Assembly (NCBI RefSeq): GCF_947503705.1
Contig: NZ_CANNES010000011.1
Coordinates: 1 to 64,000 of the forward strand
Length of the DNA stretch: 64,000 nt
Direction: 5' to 3'
Source: an uncultured Tateyamaria sp.
GTDB taxonomy: Bacteria > Pseudomonadota > Alphaproteobacteria > Rhodobacterales > Rhodobacteraceae
Shown here in pieces: positions 16,383 through 26,500 of this stretch (position 1 is the first letter of the stretch; every line of letters starts with the position of its first letter). A model generated the notes under the pieces. The model searched no databases. It was not told where the DNA came from and worked only from the letters and a program-made list of their open reading frames with translations. Made by a program: the position numbers and the translations under genes.

Positions 16383-19193
16383 TCACAATCCCAACTGGAA
16401 ACCTGGCCGCTGTTTGGGCGCTGGTTGAGGTGTAGGTGCGGATCGCCACGTGGGACGATCTTCTTCACTGACATACAGGCGCATGTCGCGGCGATGCCGT
16501 GTCAGCGCCACGTAAGTCAGAGGATCATCCATGCTGCGCGACGCCAACACATAGGCCTGATCGACGGTCACGCCCTGGGATTTGTGGATCGTGACGGCAT
16601 AGCCGTGATCAAAAGAGCGGAACTGTGCGGGATCAAACGACACGCGACCGCCATCATCGAGATCAACCGTGATCTTGGATGCGCTGGCTGTGCGCACCGT
16701 GCCGATCATCCCATTCTTGACGCCGATGTCGCGATCATTGGCGGTAAAAACCATCCGGTCACGCGCCGCAAATGCACGCGGGCCTTGGTCGGTGCTTAGC
16801 AACACGCCCTCATCCAGGTCTCCGGCATACTTCAACGTCTCGCGTACCGATTGATTGAGCGCATGCACGTCGCGACGACGATGCGCCAGGATCAGGCGCG
16901 AGGTCTCTGGCGTTGTTGCGCGATCTACCAGGTAGTCCTCGGTCAGCTGCGCGATGGCACCGTCGCGGGATGGTGCAGGCATAACGCAACCTTTTGCAGC
17001 GTAGCTGGCCACTGCCTCATGAATGCACCCCTTTGCCAGATCACTTGTGGCATCTTTTTGCCATGCCTCTTTCTGTCGGTGAATCTCAGACAGCCACGCC
17101 GCACCGTGACGGGCGATCATGACGCGAAACGGCTCACCCGCTTCAATGGCAGGCAATTGGTCTGGATCACCGACCAACACCAGTTTTGCGCCGATCTCAT
17201 CTATCTTGTGGGCAATCCGGTCTAATTGCCGCGTGCCCACCATGCCCGCTTCATCCACAACCAACACGTCACCCGGTTTGATCGGGGTGTTGCCATTGGC
17301 CCAGCTGAGCTCCAAAGACGCAAGTGTGCGGCTGGCAATACCGGAGGCGTCTTGCAATCCGGCGGCCGCTTTGCCGAAAAGGGCCGCGCCATGCACCGTG
17401 ATCCCGGCTTTGATCCACGCGTCATTGGCGGCGGCAAGGATTGTGCTTTTGCCTGTGCCTGCACGGCCCACAACCATCGACAGGCGCACCGCATTGGTCA
17501 TGGCATGGACCGCGTCTCGCTGTTCATCGCTAAGCGCTGCGCCAAATTGAGCCAGCGCGCGGTTCTGGTTGGTCAGGGCCTGCGCAACCTGATGGTGATT
17601 TGGCGCTTTACAGGAGCGCGCCAAAAGGCTGCGAGAGGTTGATTGCAGATGTGTGTCTGCCTGGATGTAGTCGCGGGTGGTGTAACGTCGCTCGTCCCCT
17701 TCAATGCGCACCAGATCGGGTGCGGAAAGGGCGGCCTTCTTGGCTGTCAGTGCGGATATGGGATCAGGGAAGACTTTGGCCAGCGCGCGGCTGATGTCGC
17801 GCTCGTCAAAGGCCGCCTCAAAGTATCCAAGGCGCTCCAAGAGACGAACGGGCTGCGCTCTGATCTCGGCATCGGTCACCGGGCCTGTGGCTTCGGATGC
17901 CAGAAAGGTCTGTCTTGGGTCAGCGGGCGTTGCGCCTGCAAACTGATCCGTCAATCCACCTTTGAGCGGCGGTGCCGCCCCTGTGAGCTTTGCGACCAAT
18001 GCGTCGCGCTCGGCGCGCAAGTCGTCCACAAGACCAAAGGCTTCGCGCCGAAGCGCTGTGCGTTTGGCCTCAAGTGCGCGGCGCTCACTCAGTTGGCTGC
18101 GCCGCAGGTCATGCCATTCGGCGGTATGGGCCGTATCAAGCCGGGCTTTCAGCGCAGCCCAGGCTTGCCGACGCTGGCGTGTCTTTGTGATCTGATCCCA
18201 CAATCCAGCCAAACCGCCACGGCTTTGCAGGGTCTGCGCCTTGGCCTCTGACAAGGTTTTGGCCTGCGCGACCTTGAGGGCCTTGCGCGCTGCACGGTGG
18301 GATTTGATTTGTGCCTCACGCTGCGTATCGAGCGCGCGGCGTTGTGTGGACAGGTCGGCACGGATCTCGCGGGCAGCCTGCGCAAAGCGCGCCGTTGCAT
18401 TCTGAGCAAGCTGTGCGCGGGCGGTCTCAACACCGGGCAGATCATCGGCTTCGCCGAGCTTGAATCGCACCGCTTTGGTCTTGAGACCCACAGCACGGGG
18501 CACCGCGATGATCTGGCCATCGGCGGTGACAACAACGTGGCTGCGCCGATCACCGCGTGCCAATGCCAGACCGTGCTCGGCCAAGGCGGCTTCAAATGCA
18601 GCACGGCTGTCACTGACCTCCCAGCACTGTTTGATCAATTGCTTTTGGTCGATGGCATTACGCCCACGCCGTTTGGCGGCTTGCCATTCGGCAAGAGACA
18701 CACGGTCTTGCGCGGTGTGTTGGCTGTCATCAAAACCTTTGGGCAGATCAAACCCATGTTCCAAAAACAGGGTGCGGCTGATGCCCATCAGCTTGCGTTT
18801 GTAATGCGACAGGTTTTTGGCGGTCATTGTCTGGGCGTCGATCCGTGACCAGACAATATGCGCATGTCTGCGCCCGTCTTTCTCATGAAAGACAATCGCG
18901 CGCGGATGGCCCGTGAGGCCATGCGCACGCTCGATTTTGTGGGCTGCGGCCCGGAAGTCTTTGTCGGTCAACTCTGCGCTGTGTTCGGGCGGTGGATTAA
19001 CAGAGACGCTGAAATAAGGCTGCACGCAGCGAGTGCCCTTGGAGATTGCGTCGATCTCGGCAAATGCACCTGCCAGATCATCACTCAGGAAGCCACGTAA
19101 CTGGTGCACCGTGATATGGTCGTTGTCTTGCGTGTTCAAAAGGTGCAGTGCCAAAGCCCTGCCACCGCCGCGTTGGCTGCCTTTAAGGTTCAT
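16383..19193 (-). CDS. Relaxase with C-terminal helicase domain
   Basis: 936 residues. The N-terminal 200 match a mobilisation relaxase of the LKGxQRGG type (LKGSQRGGGRALALHLLN), with the metal-binding HUH-like pair H110/H112 in RRHAHIVWSR. Residues 260-400 are a charged coiled coil. Residues 555-900 form a TraA/RecD-like superfamily I helicase: Walker A GRAGTGKST at 576-584, Walker B VLVVDEAGMVG, and a late YAVTIHKSQGVT motif. It nicks and unwinds the transferred strand at oriT. Its ATG overlaps the mobC-like stop by 4 nt. The nicking Tyr is not evident in the N-terminal block, as in related proteins of this subgroup. Confidence 0.9.
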   Translation of the reverse strand: MNLKGSQRGGGRALALHLLNTQDNDHITVHQLRGFLSDDLAGAFAEIDAISKGTRCVQPYFSVSVNPPPEHSAELTDKDFRAAAHKIERAHGLTGHPRAIVFHEKDGRRHAHIVWSRIDAQTMTAKNLSHYKRKLMGISRTLFLEHGFDLPKGFDDSQHTAQDRVSLAEWQAAKRRGRNAIDQKQLIKQCWEVSDSRAAFEAALAEHGLALARGDRRSHVVVTADGQIIAVPRAVGLKTKAVRFKLGEADDLPGVETARAQLAQNATARFAQAAREIRADLSTQRRALDTQREAQIKSHRAARKALKVAQAKTLSEAKAQTLQSRGGLAGLWDQITKTRQRRQAWAALKARLDTAHTAEWHDLRRSQLSERRALEAKRTALRREAFGLVDDLRAERDALVAKLTGAAPPLKGGLTDQFAGATPADPRQTFLASEATGPVTDAEIRAQPVRLLERLGYFEAAFDERDISRALAKVFPDPISALTAKKAALSAPDLVRIEGDERRYTTRDYIQADTHLQSTSRSLLARSCKAPNHHQVAQALTNQNRALAQFGAALSDEQRDAVHAMTNAVRLSMVVGRAGTGKSTILAAANDAWIKAGITVHGAALFGKAAAGLQDASGIASRTLASLELSWANGNTPIKPGDVLVVDEAGMVGTRQLDRIAHKIDEIGAKLVLVGDPDQLPAIEAGEPFRVMIARHGAAWLSEIHRQKEAWQKDATSDLAKGCIHEAVASYAAKGCVMPAPSRDGAIAQLTEDYLVDRATTPETSRLILAHRRRDVHALNQSVRETLKYAGDLDEGVLLSTDQGPRAFAARDRMVFTANDRDIGVKNGMIGTVRTASASKITVDLDDGGRVSFDPAQFRSFDHGYAVTIHKSQGVTVDQAYVLASRSMDDPLTYVALTRHRRDMRLYVSEEDRPTWRSAPTPQPAPKQRPGFQLGL

Positions 19194-19546
19194 GGCGCTT
19201 TGCCGAGCGCCTGCATCAGCATTGCGCGCACGTCCTCAAGTAACTCGGCGCAATCGCTCAGGGTCTTGGAGGTTGCAGCGTCGGTGGTGTCTTTGTCGAT
19301 ATGCTGCTCAGCGTCCTTGAACGATTGGACCAAAGGATGCACAGAAAGCCGCGCGAGGATCGCCGCCAAAACACGCTGATCTGTTTTTGGACGGCGCGTT
19401 GGTTTGGCGCGCTTTGTGGCAGCATCCGCCAAAGCAGCGGTGCGCACAAAAGCACTTAGAGCCTGATCACCCGCCTTAGCCTGCAACTGCGCATACTCTT
19501 CCGGCGTGAACCGGATCGTCAGGCGGTGGTCAGGTTTAGAAGGCAT
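19190..19546 (-). CDS. MobC-like relaxosome accessory protein
   Basis: 118 residues. The front (HRLTIRFTPEEYAQLQAKAG followed by LSAFVRTAAL) matches the ribbon-helix-helix pattern of MobC-type mobilisation proteins. The C-terminal half is helical and charged. It should bind oriT and help the relaxase. It overlaps the relaxase start by 4 nt, and the presumed oriT lies in the roughly 280 nt upstream, where a 6-bp hairpin occurs. A symbol is not assigned because only the family pattern is visible. Confidence 0.8.
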   Translation of the reverse strand: MPSKPDHRLTIRFTPEEYAQLQAKAGDQALSAFVRTAALADAATKRAKPTRRPKTDQRVLAAILARLSVHPLVQSFKDAEQHIDKDTTDAATSKTLSDCAELLEDVRAMLMQALGKAP

Positions 19547-19573
19547 GGCGTCTCAGGGTCAGAAAAAGAAAAG

Positions 19574-19598
19574 CCCGCCGCTCAAAAACGAGGGCGGG
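19574..19598. other. Candidate oriT hairpin upstream of mobC-like gene
   Basis: CCCGCC (19574-19579) pairs with GGCGGG (19593-19598) about 28 nt before the mobC-like start. Relaxase operons usually have oriT at this spot, with an inverted repeat next to the nick. The nick itself cannot be placed. Confidence 0.35.
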
Positions 19599-19638
19599 TG
19601 ATACTGGTTGTACTGGAAAGTGAATGTGATGGCGGGCG

Positions 19639-19776
19639 TCAGTCGGGCGGATCAGCGTCGCGCACCGCGCCATCCACAGGAAAATCGGGCAGAGTGCTCA
19701 ATAGTGCTTCCCAGCGCTCCAACTCAGTGAAAAACTCGTCCCAATGGTTCGAACACGCTCCGCGATGCTCCGCCAC
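19639..19776 (-). CDS. Short remnant or small ORF upstream of mobC-like gene
   Basis: From a GTG at 19776 the minus strand encodes 45 residues, including NHWDEFFTELERWEALLSTL, and ends in DADPPD. The frame is also open further upstream without an ATG, so it may be the 3' end of a truncated gene. The acidic, aromatic composition looks protein-like rather than random. Function unknown. Confidence 0.35.
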   Translation of the reverse strand: MAEHRGACSNHWDEFFTELERWEALLSTLPDFPVDGAVRDADPPD

Positions 19777-19825
19777 TTGCTCTGTACGTCGCTGCTGTAC
19801 CCTTCTGAGTGATGGGCCAGCTATC

Positions 19826-20581
19826 CTAGACCCGAAACCTCAGCCTTTGTTGCAAGGGGATGTAGATCAGGAAACCCACGCGGAAGACTTCATACATCCA
19901 TCTTTTGACCCAAGCTTGCAGCTTGGTCAGCCAAGCGTTTTGGGTGTAAAGTCGCTGGATCAGCATTGAAGCCAGCACGTGGGCGCATATGCTGCGGGTT
20001 TGTTCCTGAAACTCGGGCCGCATGACGTCGAATATGACCACGATGCGCCGTTCGTCGGTTTGGTTCCAGGCCGTGTGCGTTTGCGCATCGCAAAAGGCCA
20101 GCAGCTTGCCTTCGTCCCAGCCCTTGATCTCGTTGCCTACTTGAAAACCACAATCTGGCAGGCCTGCGGGGACTTTGATGCCCAGGTGGCACCGATAAAC
20201 GGCGTCGGTGTCGCCCTGGTGCGGGTTGATGTTGGAGCCGGGCTCCAGAATGCTCATCGATAGGCTGGTCACACCGGGGACAGCGTTCATGATCTCAACC
20301 GTCTTGGGGCATTTTTTGTAATTCTCGTGCATGCGCAAACCCCAGAACATGATCCCCATGGTTTTCCAGTGCCGGGGCGGAAAGGCCATAGCGTGGTTGA
20401 ATGAATAGGGTTGCACGCGCTCGGGGTTTTCCTTGGAAAGGGCAAAGAGTTCGTCGCGGATGACCTCCCAATTGTCCTCGAATACCTTGGCCCAAGCCAG
20501 CTCTTGAGTGTCATAGAAGAAGGGCTGATCGCCGCGAAAACGACCGCTGAAGATTGCATACCACGGCTCTGGTTTTGTCAT
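19826..20581 (-). CDS. Aspartyl/asparaginyl beta-hydroxylase-family dioxygenase
   Basis: 251 residues, an Fe(II)/2-oxoglutarate oxygenase of the Asp_Arg_Hydrox family. The expected ligands are visible: H121 in NPHQGDTDA, R130/H132 in YRCHLGI, H169 in AQTHTAWN and R179 in DERRIVVIFDVMRPE. The C-terminal 45 residues are amphipathic and hydrophobic (VFRVGFLIYIPLQQ), suggesting membrane contact. Its ATG overlaps the PKS stop by 4 nt, so the two are translationally coupled. In this family LpxO and OlsC hydroxylate acyl chains while AspH acts on protein. Next to an acyl-activating PKS, a lipid or acyl substrate is the better guess, but protein hydroxylation is possible. Confidence 0.88.
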   Translation of the reverse strand: MTKPEPWYAIFSGRFRGDQPFFYDTQELAWAKVFEDNWEVIRDELFALSKENPERVQPYSFNHAMAFPPRHWKTMGIMFWGLRMHENYKKCPKTVEIMNAVPGVTSLSMSILEPGSNINPHQGDTDAVYRCHLGIKVPAGLPDCGFQVGNEIKGWDEGKLLAFCDAQTHTAWNQTDERRIVVIFDVMRPEFQEQTRSICAHVLASMLIQRLYTQNAWLTKLQAWVKRWMYEVFRVGFLIYIPLQQRLRFRV

Positions 20582-23500
20582 GTCAGGCTCTCCTTTTCTG
20601 CCAGCAGCATGCGTTCGGCGCGATCAATGGCCTGCGCCACCATTGCCGGGTTGGTCAACAGCACCTGGTGATCGCCATCGACGCGCGTGCACTGAAACGC
20701 GTTTTGCGACAACTCTGCCCATGCCTCGACCCGGTCCGGCGTGACGAGCGTATCTTCTTGACCATAGAGCACGCATACGGGCGGTGTCATCGCGACGTCG
20801 GATGGCTGGTACGTCGCAAAAAGCGTCAGGTCGGCACGCAGTACGTCCTTGAGCTTTTCAACGACGATGCGGCGTTCGTCGTAGTCGTCGGTGTCACCGT
20901 AAGCTTCCATGATCTCTGTCACAAAAGCGTCGTCATCCAAAAGATGGGTGGTCCGCGTCGCGCCGTTGGGGCGGGGCCTGTTGGCGCCTGACAAAACCAC
21001 CAAACGAGGCGACCTACCATCCGTATGGGTCAGCTTGATCGTCAGCTCATAGGCCAAAACAGCGCCCATGGAATGCCCAAACAGGATATAATCACTGTCC
21101 ACCGTAACAAGATCCCGGGCGATCTGATCCACCAGCGCATGAATATCCTGAACCGGGGCCATATGTCCCATATCCTCGCGGCCCGGAATTTGTACCGCAA
21201 CGACGTGGCGGGTGCCGTCGAGTGCATTGGCGAGGTTTTGATAGGCAAACGCCCCCGATCCCGCAAAGGGCAGGCAGACGAGCGTGGGGCAATCCGGAAC
21301 AGGCGCGTTGAGGGGGCGTAGCCAAGAGGCTGGTGCCAAAGGCTCTGCCGCGATCTGAGCGGGCGGGGCAGAGTGATTGACCTGTCCGTCGATGACCAAG
21401 GGCCGCGGGGCATCGCCGCTTCCGTCACCGCCCTGAACCACATCAAAGATGAATTCGCAGAGCGCGTTGATCGTTGGATAATTATAGGCAACGGTGGTGG
21501 GGAATTCGCACTGGAAATAGTTTTCGAGGTTTGCCGCGAAGGTCAGTGCCATCAGCGAGTCCATGCCCAGAATGTTAAACCGCATGTCGCCGCTGATCTC
21601 GTCGGCGGTGTCCAGCAACGTAACGGCCTGCAACTCTTTGCGAATGACCCGCTGGATAATGTCGAGGGCCACGTCGGGTTCCACATCGCGCAGAGCCGTC
21701 AAGCGATCCGAATCCGAACGTACAGGCCGGTCTTCGCTCTGATGGACATGAGCAAAGAACGAAGGCTGCGGCGCAAATTTGATGACATGCGAGTAGGATT
21801 GCCAATCGACTGCACAAATCATGCTTGTGGCGCGATCCGCGGCCATCGCGGTTTCCAGGGCAGCCGTGGCATCGGCTACAGGCATCAATTCAAAACCCAG
21901 CTTTTGCAGTGTCGGTTTCTCACTGGGCGCGGCACTCATCCCCACTTCGTCCCACGGCCCCCAATTGACGTTGGTCACCGGCAGCCCTTGCTCGCGCCGC
22001 ACCTCTGCCAAACAATCTAGAAAGTGATTGGCGGCGGTATAATGGCTGAGCTTGGCAGAGCCCCAGAGGGACGACACGGTCGAGAACAGGACGAAGCAAT
22101 CCAAGTCGCGATCCTTGGTCAACTCATGCAATTGCCAGCTGGCCTGAACCTTGGTTTTCAGCGTGGACAGCAGCCGGCGGACATCGACGTTTTCGACCAG
22201 ATCGAACCAGTTTTCTCCGGCAGCATGGACGACACCCCTGATCGGCACATCGCTGTCGTCAAAGGACTGGAACAGCGCCTGAACGGCGGGCGCATCCCGG
22301 ACGTCAAGCTGCCGTGTCTCGACGGTCACGCCGGTCGCGCGCATCTCCTTGATACCGTCAATGATGGGGTGCCAGGCATCGTCTGACGCTATGTCGGTCC
22401 AGGATGCCTCTGGCGGCAGGGCCCTGCGTGACAGCAGAACAAGGTGATTTGCGCCCTTGGCCGCCAGCCATTTCGCCGTCGCAAATCCAAGGCCTGCCAA
22501 TCCGCCGGTTACGATATAGGCGCCGTCACACCGCAGTCTGTCGCTCCGTTCCAGTTTCAACGGATCGGGCTTGAGTTGCTGGGCGTAAAAGCTTTGGTCG
22601 CGCAAGGCGACGAATGGTTCAAACTCGGGGTTGATGACTTTGTGCACAATCAATCTTGCCGATGCGGTAGGGTCGTCGCACAGGTCGACGTCGATCATCC
22701 CGCCGCGGGTGTCTGGCTGCTCAAGATAGAGAGTCTTTCCAAAGCCCCAGAGCGGCGCGCCGGCGGCAGTCAGATCAGGCGTCCGTTTCGCGATGGGCAC
22801 GGCTTGGGTGTTATTGGTCACCAGCCAGATCGGGCTGATGACAACCTGTTCTTTGAGCGCATGCAAGAACCAGATCAGCCCGGTGAAATCGCGGGTCTGC
22901 TGGGCGTTGAGGGCCGCGAGGTCGCCTTCTTGAACTCGCGCGTTGTGCGAAACAAACACGATTTTCCACGGCATATTCTCGGCCGTGCGCCGCATATGGT
23001 AGATGTCCCATACGGCCTCGTGCCAGTCCTGTTGCGTGGGCGCATCGGGCATTTTGATACGCGCACCAAGCTTGGGATAGGACTGCGCCTGTTGGCGTTG
23101 TGGGGTGCCATACTCAATCCAGAAACAGGAATCACCACGCCCGTCGATGGTTTTGCACAGCGAGGCCAGCAGGCTCGCGTCCGGGCCGACCACAACCCAG
23201 TTGAACCGCCGATCCTTGAACCCGCCTGTGTCAGGGTCGGTAGTCAGTTTTGTCCAGTCGAGTGTGTAATGCCAATCATCGGTTGTCTTTTTGGGAACGG
23301 GCGGGGTTTCTGACGGCACCAGGGCCGTATCGGCCCCCTCTGCTGACTGCGGCATCGGGGTGGTTGTGCTGCCTTGATAATGAGCCTGGTGACGGGCAAA
23401 AGCCTCGGCGTTGATGGCCTTGATCCAATGGCGGCTGCGGTCAAAGACCTGTGGCGGGAGCCGCTCCGGGTAGAAATGACCCTCGTAGATCGTGGACCAA

Positions 23501-26500
23501 TCCACATCCAATCCACGCTGGTAAAAGGTGGTCATGGCTTCGATAAAAAAACTGTCCTCCTGTCGGAATTTTCTGGTGAACAGCAGGGTGCGCAGGTACT
23601 TCGCGTCCCGTTTGCGCAAATTGGCCAAGGCAAGGGCGAGGCACGATCCGCCCGGGCCAATTTCAACGAAATCCAAGTGTTCTGAGCGCATGGTTTCAAG
23701 CGCTTGGGCGTATTGTACGGGATGGCGGAGGTGATCCAGCCAATGATTGACCGATGGCGCGTCAGCGACGTAATCGGCTGTCACGCTGGACACCCAAGGA
23801 CGGTTCGGCGCGTGGAACGTCACCTGCTCCAAGAGCAGCCTGTAGTCTTCAAGGATCGGCTCGACGATTGGGCTGTGAAAACCGAACCTTGTGTTGAGCG
23901 GATGCGTTTCCGTTCCGTCGGCCTCCAGCTCTTGCTGAACGGCCATGATGTGGTTGATGTCGCCCGAGATTGTGACCTTGCCACCGGCATTGAACGCCGC
24001 GATTTGCCCCCGTTCGGGATCAAGCCTGTCTTGGACCTCGTCAGCGGGCGCATTGACCACCAGCATGCAGCCGGGCACCTCCAACCCCTCCATCAACTTG
24101 CTACGGTGATAGAGTAGCCACATGGCGTCTGTGGGCGACAGCACACCGGCTGCGCTGGCGGCCGCAAATTCCCCCATGCTGTGCCCCAGCACGATCGCGG
24201 GCGTGATCCCGACCGTTTCAAAAAGTACGGTCAACGCGTGTTGCACCGCAAAGAGGATGGGCAAGCTGTGGCGATCGTGGGAAATGTGATGATCCGCGTC
24301 GGAAAAGGCCACATCTGCCAGGTTCAGCCCCGGCTCCAACGGATTGAGAACGGCGGCACAGCGGTCAAATTCCCTTCGAAACACGCTGTATCGTTGGTAA
24401 AGCTCTTTGCCCATCTGATGGTAAAGCTCGCCCTGTCCCGAAAACAGAAAACAGGGTTGATGTGATTTGGTTGCCGCGCTGTCCCACGTATCCAGCGCAA
24501 GCAGCTTGTCCAATTGATCCGCAGCATCAGGGCCCTGAAGCGCGTTGACGCAAACCCGGTGCTTTTGATCTGATCGACCTTTGGCAAAGGAGTAACTGAT
24601 ATCAGCGAGCGGAATGCCAGGTGCGCCGTGTAGCCAGGCCGATGTGGCCGCCATGTTGGCTTTCAGGCTGTCGCGGGTGGGCGCGGAGAGTGCAAGCGGG
24701 TAATACTGATATCCATGCATTGGTGGGTGGTCGGGCATGTCCCGGCCATTGTCATCAGGTTGCGACAGAATGACGTGGGCCAGCGCGCCCCCAAACCCGA
24801 ATGAACTGATAGCCGCGAGACGCGGTTTGTCACCGTGTGGTGCCCAGTCTTCCAACTGGTTCGGTACAGCAAGGCGTCCCGCCGACAGGTCGATGGCGGG
24901 GTTCAGGGTGTTGACGTGGATTTGCGGCGGGATCTGTTGGTTTTGGAGAACAAGCACCGCCTTGATCAGCCCGGCAATCCCCGCGGCGGATTCCAGATGC
25001 CCGATATTCGCCTTGACCGCGCCTAGCCAGCACACAGAGTCCGCATCATCAGCGTGCCGCCCATAATGTGTGTTGAGCTGTGCAACCTCAATCGGATCGC
25101 CAGATGCAGTGCCAGTGCCGTGGGTCTCGACGTAGGAGATCTGGTCGCCCGACAGCCCGCCTTGGCGCAAGGCCCGCGCGATCAAGCTGTTTTGGGCCGC
25201 ACCGTTTGGAAAAGTGATACCAGCCGCGTGCTGTGATCCAGCGCCGTCCTGTGCTGCGGCGCTGGCCTTGATATCGGCCAGAATCCTGTCGCCATTTGCA
25301 ATCGCCGCAGAGCGCCGTTTGATCATCACCAGGCCACAGCCTTCGGCGCGCACGTAGCCATCTGCGCTGGCATCAAAAACCTTGCAGCGCCCTTCGGGGG
25401 ACATCATGCCGAACTGGCTGAGAACAATGGTCGAGCCGGGCGACAGGATTGCGTTGACGCCCCCCACAATCGCCTGATCGCACTCGCCTAACCGCAGGGC
25501 CTGCACGGCCAGATGAAAAGCGGTCAGCGACGAGGAACACGCCGTGTCCACGCTCATGCTGGGGCCGTGCAGATCATAGAAATATGACAGCCGATTGGCA
25601 GCAATACTGCCCGCGTTGCCAAGGCCGGTATAGGCATTATAGCTGGATATGTTCGGGCTAAGCGTGATCTTGGCGTGCAGGTAATCCGAATTGCTGATGC
25701 CGACATAGACGCCTGTATTGGTGCCCGCGAGGTCGGATTTCCTGGTCCCTGTGTTTTCAAGCAAACGCCAGGAGGTTTCCAAGAGCAAGCGATGCTGTGG
25801 GTCGGTCTCGCGCGCTTCGATGGCGGAAAGACCAAATAGATCAGCGTCAAAGCTTTCGATCTCATCAATGAAGCCGGCCCATTTGGTGTTGGACTTGCCG
25901 GGAATGCCGGGGCGTGGGTCATAACAAAGGTCGTTGTCCCAGCGGGTCTTGGGCACTTCAGTGATCGAATCCACGCCTTGGCACAGGTTCTGCCAGAATT
26001 GATCCAACGTGTCGGCACCGGGAAAACGGCAAGCCATGCCAACGATGACAATCGGATCATCTTCATCCCTGACGTTCGAGCGGGCAGGGGCCGCGCGTGC
26101 CGCATCTTGCGATGTATCAGCTGGGTTGAGCCGGTTGTGAGAACCCAGTTGGGGAAGCGACCCTTCCAGAAACTGCGTCAGGCAGGCGCGTCGCATGAGT
26201 TTGGCGCTTGTTGTGCGCGGCAGCTTGCCTTTCGGAACACATAGAATGGTGTGCGGTGCCATGCCGAAATTTTCGATCAGGCAGGCCGCTATCCGTTTCT
26301 TGGTCTGCGCCACGTCGGCGGCAGAGCTGTGGCGGTGCATCTCTTGAAAGATATAAAGGTCTTCTTCCTTTGTGCCGTGTTCGGACACAGCGACGGTGGC
26401 CATTCCGTCCAGTACATCCGCCAGATGCGAGGCGAGGCATTGTTCCAAGTCTTCGGCTGGAAAATTCCTGCCGCGCACGATCACCACGTCTTTGTAGCGT

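Noticed and set aside
16383-19193. Many plus-strand open frames across the relaxase
   Set aside because: GC-rich codon bias of the real minus-strand gene opens other frames; none has a recognisable protein.
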